DNA from: an uncultured Parabacteroides sp.
Lineage (GTDB): Bacteria; Bacteroidota; Bacteroidia; Bacteroidales; Tannerellaceae
Assembly: GCA_900770835.1 (NCBI GenBank)
Contig: CAAGLQ010000269.1
Coordinates: 1 to 57,527, forward strand
DNA length: 57,527 bases
Direction: 5' to 3'
The notes beneath the pieces were generated by a model. That model was given only the letters and a program-made list of their open reading frames with translations. It made no database searches and was not told the origin of the DNA. Shown in pieces: positions 51,592-57,527 of the stretch (position 1 is its first letter; each line of letters begins with the position of its first letter). Made by a program: the position numbers and the translations under genes.

Positions 51592-51701
51592 GTTGCCCGG
51601 CGAATCAGAATCCGTTGCCCGGCGAATTGGAATCCGTTGCCCAACGAATCAGAATCCGTTGCCCAGTGTTTTTAATTTTGTTGCCTATTGTTTTTTAGAA
51701 T
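51592..51701. repeat. 22-bp-period repeat array (copy 2)
   Basis: Five forward units begin with GTTGCCC or GTTGCCT at 51592, 51614, 51636, 51658 and 51680, each exactly 22 bp apart. The middle units read GTTGCCC, four or five bases, GAAT, two bases, GAATCC. The last unit keeps only the core. Core and spacing match the array at 26541–26682, 25 kb away. Confidence 0.85.
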
Positions 51702-51827
51702 AACGGGTATTGGATTGCTTTTGTGGCGTTTACGCTTTTTTGTATCTATCGGTCTGGCCATATGAGGGGTGCGCTTGATATGTCCACAGAAAGGATATAG
51801 ATTATTTATTGGATAAATATAATAAGT

Positions 51828-51857
51828 GAGACGGCGAAGCTCACGCTGGGCCGTCTC
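51828..51857. terminator. Perfect hairpin, possible terminator
   Basis: GAGACGGC (51828–51835) and GCCGTCTC (51850–51857) form an 8-bp stem with a 14-nt loop, followed by TACATTT. It is 300 nt after the MATE gene, so it could end that transcript or belong to a small RNA. The weak T-run lowers confidence. Confidence 0.4.
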
Positions 51858-52035
51858 TACATTTAACCGTTTTAAACAAAAAGAAAAAGTGAGTTAAGGC
51901 TTAGAATGCTAACAAAAATAGGGAATCCAGTTTAGGTGCCCAAGTAACATCCGCTTCTTTTCATGATTTTTCACAGAGCAAGCCTGTTTTTGCACTATTT
52001 TTGTTGCTATAGTAATGAAGATTGGCGGCACCTCG

Positions 52036-52087
52036 GCAAAACATGCAAGCGAGCATGATGTTTTGCATTCGGTTTGCACTATCTTTG
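52036..52087 (+). promoter_or_regulatory. rnz promoter with upstream inverted repeat
   Basis: TATCTTTG (52080–52087) is a perfect -7 box. Just upstream GCAAAACAT (52036–52044) and ATGTTTTGC (52058–52066) form a 9-bp inverted repeat that overlaps the -33 region, so it may be an operator. Confidence 0.5.
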
Positions 52088-52114
52088 CACCGCTATTCAT
52101 AATTATATATAGTC

Positions 52115-53029
52115 ATGGCAGACTTTGATGTTACGATACTGGGATGCGGCTCAGCCCTACCGACCACTCGCCATTTGGCCTCCTCACAGGTGATCGATTT
52201 GCGGGATAAGCTGTACATGATTGATTGCGGAGAGGGCACACAGGTACAAATGCGCCACCAGCATGTCAAGTTCAGCCGGCTGAATCATATTTTTATCTCT
52301 CACCTGCATGGTGATCATTGCTTTGGGCTTCCAGGCTTGGTTTCTACGTTAGGTATGTTGGGACGGTTGGGCGAATTGGTAATTCATGGGCCGGCAGCCG
52401 TAGAGGATTTCATGCGGCCCTTGCTTGACCTGTTTTGCAAAGGCTTGCCGTTTGAGGTTCGATTCAATCCGATTGACCCTACTCAACATCAATTAGTTAT
52501 GGAGGATCGTTCATTGCAGGTTTATTCCCTGCCGCTGAAACATCGTATTCCCTGCTGTGGCTACCTCTTTGCGGAGAAGCCAAAAACGCCTCACATCCTG
52601 CGAGAAATGACCGATTTCTATCAGGTGCCCGTCGCTATGATGCAACATATCAAAGCGGGAGCGGATTATGTGACACCCGAAGGCGAGGTGATACCCAACA
52701 GCCGATTGACTCGCCCGGCAGATCCTCCAAAACGGTATGCTTATTGCTCTGATACATCTTTTCAGCCTTCCCTTATTCCTTATATCGAAGGGGTGGATTT
52801 GCTTTATCACGAGGCTACATTTGCCGAATGTGATGCTGCACGCGCCAAAGAAACTTTCCACAGTACGGCTCGCCAGGCAGCTCAAATCGCTCAAGAGGCA
52901 CACGTAAAACGTTTGGTTATTGGCCATTATTCAGCACGCTATGAGGAGATAGATGCACTTAAACGGGAGGCGGACAGTCTTTTCCCTGGTACGATCTTGG
53001 GTACTGAGGGGCTGCGTCTGTCCCTTTAG
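52115..53029 (+). CDS. rnz: Ribonuclease Z
   Basis: 304-residue metallo-beta-lactamase-fold nuclease that trims tRNA 3' ends. Zinc motif ISHLHGDHCFGLPGL, N-terminal LGCGSALPTTRHLASSQVI, YCSDTSF, YHEATFAE and RLVIGHYSARY near the C-terminus are all present. Length is typical of the short bacterial form. Confidence 0.96.
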   Translation: MADFDVTILGCGSALPTTRHLASSQVIDLRDKLYMIDCGEGTQVQMRHQHVKFSRLNHIFISHLHGDHCFGLPGLVSTLGMLGRLGELVIHGPAAVEDFMRPLLDLFCKGLPFEVRFNPIDPTQHQLVMEDRSLQVYSLPLKHRIPCCGYLFAEKPKTPHILREMTDFYQVPVAMMQHIKAGADYVTPEGEVIPNSRLTRPADPPKRYAYCSDTSFQPSLIPYIEGVDLLYHEATFAECDAARAKETFHSTARQAAQIAQEAHVKRLVIGHYSARYEEIDALKREADSLFPGTILGTEGLRLSL

Positions 53030-53062
53030 CGCAAGGCTGTGATATAAAAAGCAAGTAATCTT

Positions 53063-53092
53063 TTTGGATATGCCAAAAACTTTCTATATTTG
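53063..53092 (+). promoter_or_regulatory. Promoter of the T9SS-tail-like gene
   Basis: TTTG (53063–53066), 18 nt, TATATTTG (53085–53092), a well-spaced Bacteroides promoter 20 nt before the ATG at 53113. Confidence 0.6.
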
Positions 53093-53112
53093 TGCCACTT
53101 TCAAATAGGTAT

Positions 53113-53436
53113 ATGAAGGTAGGGCGTTTCATCTTTTTGGCACTTGCGTTGTTTGCGAGTTATCCGGTCTACGCAGAGAGTCGTGGTCCGGAAGTGAAAA
53201 CCCATGTCCTTTCGCAGCAAACGGATCCTGAGGGTATTGAGATTACATCCTCAGAGAATCGTATCATGGTTTCTAACGCTCCGGTAGGTAGCAAATTAGA
53301 AATTTATAGCGTGGTGGGAATCAAGGTTAAGGAGATAGAAATAAAGCAATCCACCGCCGAATATACACTCAATATTGCCAAAGGCTATTATATCATCCGT
53401 ATCGCCGATACCGTTCGCAAAGTGGCGATTCGCTAA
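53113..53436 (+). CDS. Small exported protein resembling a stand-alone T9SS sorting domain
   Basis: 107 residues: signal peptide (MKVGRFIFLALALFASYPVYAES), a short linker, and a final 60-residue module with the type A T9SS C-terminal-domain pattern: VSNAPVGSKLEIYSVVGIKVKEIEIKQS … LNIAKGYYIIRIADTVRKVAI. Such domains normally form the tail of large cargo proteins; here there is no cargo. It may be a beta-rich periplasmic protein that only shares the fold. Start ATG 53113 is chosen over an earlier frame that runs through the promoter. Confidence 0.7.
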   Translation: MKVGRFIFLALALFASYPVYAESRGPEVKTHVLSQQTDPEGIEITSSENRIMVSNAPVGSKLEIYSVVGIKVKEIEIKQSTAEYTLNIAKGYYIIRIADTVRKVAIR

Positions 53437-53513
53437 TTCACCTTTCTTTCGTTTGCATATCTCTGCGAAATGGCTAACTTTGCTCCGATTTCATAAAGTA
53501 AAATTGAGAACGG

Positions 53514-54149
53514 ATGAAGAAACTAATCATGTTTTTAGGGTTAGCGTTGGCTTTGGCAATGCCGGCTAAAGCTCAGGTGGCTTTTGGAGCAAGGGCGGGA
53601 GGAGCCTATTCTTGTCTGATCCAGAAGGTGGACGATCGTTCAGAATCGGGTGCTCGTTTCGGATACAGCATTGCTGGCTTGGCTGAGATTCCGTTGACTG
53701 CCAATAAGAAGTGGTTGTTACGCCCTGAAATTGCCTTTATGAACCAAGGTGGTACCTATTATTCCGACCAAGATGTGAACGGAATGGCCTTACACAACGA
53801 GTGCTGGTATTATTCTTTGCAAATTCCTATCGATGTGGCTTTCAAGTTGAAATTCACGGATGTTTATTTGACTATCTTTGCCGGCCCGGCCGTTGATTTC
53901 TCGCTCTTCGGCAAGATGAAGAGCCGCGAGACCAATCCTGACCTGCACTTCGGCGTATCTGAGGAGAAAGATTTGAAGCCTTGCGACTTTGGTATCAATT
54001 TGGGCTTATCGGTGGAATACAATAAGTTCTTCTTCCAGCTCAATGCTCTCTCCGGAATGATCGATCGCAGGGCTACCAAGCGAGAAGGAGAGACCTCTGT
54101 TTATCAGAATAACGTCACCCTTTCCCTCGGCTATTTTTTCAGGAGATAA
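53514..54149 (+). CDS. Outer-membrane beta-barrel protein
   Basis: 211 residues with a signal peptide (LALALAMPAKA|Q) and alternating aromatic/glycine beta-strands, ending in an aromatic strand (NNVTLSLGYFFRR). The size fits an eight-stranded OmpA/OmpX-like or porin-family barrel (AFGARAGGAYSCL … RPEIAFMNQGGTYY … LTIFAGPAVDFSLFG). Function unknown. Confidence 0.85.
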   Translation: MKKLIMFLGLALALAMPAKAQVAFGARAGGAYSCLIQKVDDRSESGARFGYSIAGLAEIPLTANKKWLLRPEIAFMNQGGTYYSDQDVNGMALHNECWYYSLQIPIDVAFKLKFTDVYLTIFAGPAVDFSLFGKMKSRETNPDLHFGVSEEKDLKPCDFGINLGLSVEYNKFFFQLNALSGMIDRRATKREGETSVYQNNVTLSLGYFFRR

Positions 54150-54200
54150 TGCGCAAGCTTAGTGCGAGGTATATAATAACTTGAAAAATAGTTGGATTTG

Positions 54201-54231
54201 TTTGGTAATTCGGATAAAAGCCGTACCTTTG
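54201..54231 (+). promoter_or_regulatory. Promoter of the rplM–rpsI operon
   Basis: TTTG (54201–54204), a 19-nt spacer and TACCTTTG (54224–54231). The predicted leader to the rplM start is about 115 nt; I see no clear terminator or long stem in it. Confidence 0.65.
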
Positions 54232-54354
54232 CAAGCCGATTATTATCAAATTGTACTAACAGTTTAGCACTTAACCTGTTGCTGAATCAAGTGTCCGAAG
54301 AGGCGGCGGGAAGAGGCTGGTTTTTGAGTTATTAATTAATTTAATTTTTAAGCA

Positions 54355-54810
54355 GTGGATACTTTAAGTTTTAAGACCATTTCTGCAAACAAGGCAACTG
54401 TAAACAAAGAGTGGGTCATTGTTGACGCCGAGGGCCAGACGTTAGGTCGCCTTTGCGCGAAGGTAGCGAAGCTTTTGCGTGGTAAGTACAAACCCAATTT
54501 CACTCCGCATGTTGACTGTGGTGATAACGTAATTATCATCAACGCAGAGAAAGTCGTTCTCACGGGTAACAAGTGGAACGATCGTATTTATTTGAGATAT
54601 ACCGGATATCCCGGTGGACAGATCGCTTATACGCCGGCCGACCTTTTGGGCAAGGGCGCTGACCGTCTGTTCCGTAAAGTAGTTAAGGGTATGTTGCCCA
54701 AGAATCGTCTGGGTGCAAAATTGCTGGGTAATATGTATGTTTACGCAGGCAGCGAGCACAAGCACGAGGCGCAGCAACCTAAGTTAATCGATATAAACTC
54801 ATATAAATAA
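54355..54810 (+). CDS. rplM: 50S ribosomal protein L13
   Basis: 151 residues starting at GTG 54355; MDTLSFKTISANKATVNKEWVIVDAEGQTLGRLCAKVAKLLRGKYKPNFTPHVDCGD matches the family from its first residue, so the GTG start is firm. Forms an operon with rpsI 5 nt downstream. Confidence 0.98.
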   Translation: MDTLSFKTISANKATVNKEWVIVDAEGQTLGRLCAKVAKLLRGKYKPNFTPHVDCGDNVIIINAEKVVLTGNKWNDRIYLRYTGYPGGQIAYTPADLLGKGADRLFRKVVKGMLPKNRLGAKLLGNMYVYAGSEHKHEAQQPKLIDINSYK

Positions 54811-54815
54811 TCACG

Positions 54816-55202
54816 ATGGAAGTAGTAAATGCAATCGGAAGACGTAAGGCCGCAGTGGCACGCGTTTTCGTAAGCGAGGGTACAGGAAAGATCACCATCA
54901 ACAAGCGTGAGTTGGAGAAGTATTTCCCCTCTTCAATCCTTCAGTTTATCGTTAAGCAGCCGTTGGCAAAGCTGAACGTGGCTGAGCAATATGATATCAA
55001 GATCAACCTCGATGGTGGTGGTTTCAAGGGCCAGTCAGAGGCTGCTCGTTTGGCAATCGCTCGTGCGTTGGTAAAGATCAATCCGGAGGATAAGGCTACC
55101 TTGAGAGCCGAGGGCTTCATCACACGTGATCCCCGTGCTGTTGAGCGTAAGAAACCGGGTCGTCCGAAGGCTCGTAGGAGATTCCAGTTCAGTAAGCGTT
55201 AA
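54816..55202 (+). CDS. rpsI: 30S ribosomal protein S9
   Basis: 128 residues: NAIGRRKAAVARVFVSEGTGKITINKRELEKYF and the C-terminal RDPRAVERKKPGRPKARRRFQFSKR that touches P-site tRNA. Confidence 0.99.
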   Translation: MEVVNAIGRRKAAVARVFVSEGTGKITINKRELEKYFPSSILQFIVKQPLAKLNVAEQYDIKINLDGGGFKGQSEAARLAIARALVKINPEDKATLRAEGFITRDPRAVERKKPGRPKARRRFQFSKR

Positions 55203-55339
55203 TGTTATTTGTGAGTCTCTTACAAGTAAAGCGAAGCGTTTAGTATCTAAATTATTAGGACTCTTTTTACATGTGGACATGCAGGAAGACTACCTGATAG
55301 TTGAAATTAACAAGAAAGTAAACGAATAAAGAAAAAACA

Positions 55340-56176
55340 ATGTCAAGAGTAAATTTTGATCAATTATTAGAGGCAGGTGTACACTTCGGACACTTAAAAA
55401 GAAAGTGGAACCCCGCTATGGCTCCTTATATCTTCATGGAGCGCAATGGTATTCATATCATTGACTTATATAAAACAGTTGCCAAAGTAGATGAAGCTGC
55501 TGAGGTATTGAAGAACTTGGCTAAGCAAGGCAAGAAAGTGCTTTTCGTAGCCACCAAAAAACAGGCTAAACAAGTAGTAGCCGACATGGCTACCTCCGTT
55601 GGTATGCCTTACGTGATCGAGCGTTGGCCGGGTGGTATGTTGACCAACTTCCCGACAATCCGCAAGGCGATCAAGAAGATGACCACCATCGACAAGATGG
55701 CAGAGGAGGGTACATTTGATAATCTTTCCAAGAGAGAGAAATTGCAGATCACTCGCCAGCGTGCGAAGTTGGAGAAGACATTGGGTTCTATCGTTGATTT
55801 GACCCGTCTGCCGTCAGCTTTGTTCGTAGTGGACGTGATGAAAGAGCATATCGCTGTTGCCGAGGCTAACCGACTGGGTATCCCCGTTTTCGCAATGGTT
55901 GATACGAACTCCGATCCCAACAACGTGGATTATGTTATCCCGGCTAATGATGACGCTACAAAATCTGTAGAGGTGATCTTAGGCGCGATTTGCGAGGCCA
56001 TGAACGAGGGTTTGCAGGAGCGTAAGGCTGAGAAGCAGGACGCTGAGGCTGCCGGCGAGGCACAGAAGAAAGAGCGCAAGGCGAAGGCTCCGGTGAAGAA
56101 AGAGCGTACAAAGAAAGAGGATGACGAGGCTTTGAACGCTAACGTAGCTGGTAAGTTCGCTAAGGACGAGGAATAA
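55340..56176 (+). CDS. rpsB: 30S ribosomal protein S2
   Basis: 278 residues, slightly long because of a Lys/Glu/Ala-rich tail (about 232–278). The core has VNFDQLLEAGVHFGHLKRKWNPAMAPYIF, RWPGGMLTNFPTIRK and GIPVFAMVDTNSDPNNVDYVIPANDDATKSV. Follows rpsI after 137 nt, where I see only short dyads. Confidence 0.99.
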   Translation: MSRVNFDQLLEAGVHFGHLKRKWNPAMAPYIFMERNGIHIIDLYKTVAKVDEAAEVLKNLAKQGKKVLFVATKKQAKQVVADMATSVGMPYVIERWPGGMLTNFPTIRKAIKKMTTIDKMAEEGTFDNLSKREKLQITRQRAKLEKTLGSIVDLTRLPSALFVVDVMKEHIAVAEANRLGIPVFAMVDTNSDPNNVDYVIPANDDATKSVEVILGAICEAMNEGLQERKAEKQDAEAAGEAQKKERKAKAPVKKERTKKEDDEALNANVAGKFAKDEE

Positions 56177-56192
56177 TTCTTGAATTTAATAT

Positions 56193-56252
56193 AGCGGTAT
56201 GTCTGCTCGACGTTTGGCTTTGGTCATCCGCCAGAAGGCATACCGCTTTTTT
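56193..56252 (+). terminator. Terminator or attenuator between rpsB and tsf
   Basis: AGCGGTATG (56193–56201) pairs perfectly with CATACCGCT (56239–56247) and six T follow. The 37-nt loop is long. Partial termination would give less tsf than rpsB mRNA, as known in E. coli. Confidence 0.75.
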
Positions 56253-56292
56253 CAAATCAGATCATTAACATTTTAAATAAACAAAGACAATT

Positions 56293-57282
56293 ATGGCTGT
56301 TACACTGGCTGATATAACCAAGCTGCGCAAATTGAGTGGAGCTGGTATGATGGATTGCAAGAAGGCGTTGACCGAGGCTGAGGGCGACATCGACAAGGCA
56401 ATGGAGATTATCCGTAAGAAGGGACAAGCGATCGCCGCTAAGCGTTCTGATCGCGACGCTTCTGAGGGTTGTGTTTTGGCAAAGAAGGATGGTAGCTTTG
56501 CTGCTATCATCGCTTTGAAGTGCGAGACTGACTTCGTTGCGAAGAACGCTGATTTCGTAGCTTTGACGCAGGCTATCCTCGACGCTGCCGTAGCGAACAA
56601 GTGCAAGACGCTTGATGAGGTGAAGGCTTTGCCGATGGGCAACGGTACGGTACAGGATGCGGTTACGGATCGTAGCGGTATCACGGGTGAGAAGATGGAG
56701 CTGGATGGCTACAATGTAGTTGAGGGTCCGTTCACCGCGATTTACAATCACATGAACAAGAACCAACTTTGCACAATCGCCGCTTTCAACAAGGAGTCTG
56801 AGGAGGCTGCTCACAACGTAGTGATGCAGATCGCCGCTATGAACCCGTTGGCAATCGACGAGGCAGGTGTGCCTGAGGAGGTGAAGGAGAAAGAGATCGC
56901 CGTGGCTATCGAGAAGACCAAGGCTGAGCAGGTGCAGAAGGCTGTTGAGGCCGCTTTGAAGAAGGCTGGCTTGAACCCCGCACACTTCGACAGCGAGGAT
57001 CACATGGAGAGCAACATGGCGAAGGGCTGGATCACGGCTGACGACATCGTTAAGGCGAAGGAGATCATGAAGACTACGGCTGAGCAGAAGGCTGCTAACT
57101 TGCCGCAGCAGATGATCGAGAACATCGCTAAGGGTCGCTTGAGCAAGTTCTTGAAAGAGGTTTGCTTGCTGAACCAGGAGGACATCATGGATCCGAAGAA
57201 GACGGTTCGTGAGGCTATGAAGGCCGCTGACGCTGATCTGCAGATCTTGGCGTTCAAGCGTTTCACATTGCGTGCTGAGTAA
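56293..57282 (+). CDS. tsf: Elongation factor Ts
   Basis: 329 residues; nucleotide-exchange factor for EF-Tu. N-terminal UBA-like region LADITKLRKLSGAGMMDCKKALTEAEGDIDKAMEIIRKKG, the core KKDGSFAAIIALKCETDFVAKNADF (TDFV motif), and an extra central segment making it longer than the 280-residue E. coli type, usual in Bacteroidota. Followed by a strong terminator. Confidence 0.98.
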   Translation: MAVTLADITKLRKLSGAGMMDCKKALTEAEGDIDKAMEIIRKKGQAIAAKRSDRDASEGCVLAKKDGSFAAIIALKCETDFVAKNADFVALTQAILDAAVANKCKTLDEVKALPMGNGTVQDAVTDRSGITGEKMELDGYNVVEGPFTAIYNHMNKNQLCTIAAFNKESEEAAHNVVMQIAAMNPLAIDEAGVPEEVKEKEIAVAIEKTKAEQVQKAVEAALKKAGLNPAHFDSEDHMESNMAKGWITADDIVKAKEIMKTTAEQKAANLPQQMIENIAKGRLSKFLKEVCLLNQEDIMDPKKTVREAMKAADADLQILAFKRFTLRAE

Positions 57283-57301
57283 TTGACGCATACATATCAC
57301 A

Positions 57302-57343
57302 AAAGCGGGGTTGCCGAATTGAATGGGCAACCCCGCTTTCTTT
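57302..57343 (+). terminator. Terminator after tsf
   Basis: AAAGCGGGGTTGCC (57302–57315) is perfectly complementary to GGCAACCCCGCTTT (57326–57339), followed by CTTT. It separates tsf from the convergent toxin-like gene. Confidence 0.9.
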
Positions 57344-57376
57344 AATCCACTTAGGTTCAAAGCCTACACAAACACG

Positions 57377-57526
57377 TTAAATCAAACCATTCTTGCGAAG
57401 CAACTCTTCTAACTCATCGGCTTTGATAGACTCACGCTCAGCTTTATCATAAATATAAATCAAATTGATTTCCGCTTCATCGAGGGATACCACGACGGTA
57501 AAAGTAATCACCCGAGCACCTCCACT
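57377..57526 (-). CDS. RelE/HigB-like toxin, C-terminal part (partial)
   Basis: The minus-strand frame enters from the right edge and ends with TAA at 57379–57377: SGGARVITFTVVVSLDEAEI, then NLIYIYDKAERESIKADELEELLRKNGLI. GGARVI followed by a beta-strand and IYIYDKAE is the C-terminal pattern of RelE/HigB-type mRNA-cleaving toxins of toxin–antitoxin modules. The N-terminus lies outside the window and any antitoxin cannot be seen. Confidence 0.7.
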   Translation of the reverse strand, partial: SGGARVITFTVVVSLDEAEINLIYIYDKAERESIKADELEELLRKNGLI

Positions 57527-57527
57527 C

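Larger units (their letters stand above)
51534..52114. other. Intergenic region between MATE and rnz
   Basis: 581 nt without a believable gene. It holds the second 22-bp-period array (51592–51701), a perfect hairpin GAGACGGC/GCCGTCTC (51828–51857) and the rnz promoter region with an inverted repeat (52036–52066). Short open frames here (for example minus 51909–52100) have no coding character. Confidence 0.7.

Noticed and set aside
55126..55329. Small plus-strand open frame between rpsI and rpsB
   Set aside because: It overlaps the rpsI 3' end in another frame, and the remainder has no start signal or resemblance to a known protein.
56257..57360. Minus-strand open frame of 367 codons opposite tsf
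   Set aside because: It is antisense to an unmistakable EF-Ts gene and arises from its codon bias; the peptide is Leu/Ser/His-rich without any family resemblance.

Overview
The window is chromosomal DNA of a Bacteroidales bacterium (phylum Bacteroidota). The gut/oral Tannerellaceae–Bacteroidaceae side fits best; the genus is not resolvable by eye. The evidence is: SusC/SusD-type genes; promoters of the Bacteroides form (TTTG, about 19 nt, TAnnTTTG) instead of sigma70 boxes; few Shine-Dalgarno sequences; an argF' of the Bacteroides succinylornithine type; DUF3256 and a T9SS-like tail protein; and one uninterrupted str–S10–spc–alpha ribosomal cluster that lacks tuf and adk.

1–6 kb carries a TSUP permease and two exported peptidases (M28 and a tricorn-type S41). 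6–14 kb is a decayed accessory zone. It holds a bioB N-terminus fused in frame to a lipoprotein flavin reductase that has an internal stop; an IS3-family element (7384–9197) sitting in susC, most of which is deleted; a susD with a frameshift and a nonsense codon; an intact exported OsmC-like protein; and an orphan C-terminal domain of an M14 carboxypeptidase. 14–26 kb is ordinary chromosome: DUF456, truA, EamA, DUF3256, an S10 peptidase, putP, an XRE–cupin regulator with an acyl-CoA ligase, and proB–proA–argF' convergent with proC. Secreted peptidases, PutP and proline/arginine synthesis together suggest an organism geared to peptide and amino-acid use (inference).

26.7–45 kb is the ribosomal supercluster rpsL–rpsG–fusA–rpsJ–…–secY–map–infA–rpmJ–rpsM–rpsK–rpsD–rpoA–rplQ. 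It starts at a clear promoter and ends at a strong bidirectional terminator. 45–54 kb holds an ECF sigma factor with a small membrane partner and a divergent DUF6249 gene, an exported FAD oxidoreductase, a GNAT acetyltransferase, DUF418, a MATE exporter, ribonuclease Z, a stand-alone T9SS-tail-like protein and a small outer-membrane barrel. 54–57.5 kb is rplM–rpsI–rpsB–tsf, then the end of a RelE/HigB-like toxin gene cut by the window edge.

The least explained structure is a 22-bp-period repeat. It is present in two intergenic arrays 25 kb apart (26541–26682 and 51592–51701), each with five phased units in its main block. I recognise no rRNA, tRNA, CRISPR array or prophage. I found no convincing complete novel multi-gene system. 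The best leads are the 22-bp arrays, the chimeric bioB/flavin-reductase locus, the IS-associated collapse of the Sus locus, and several candidate RNA leaders and operators.
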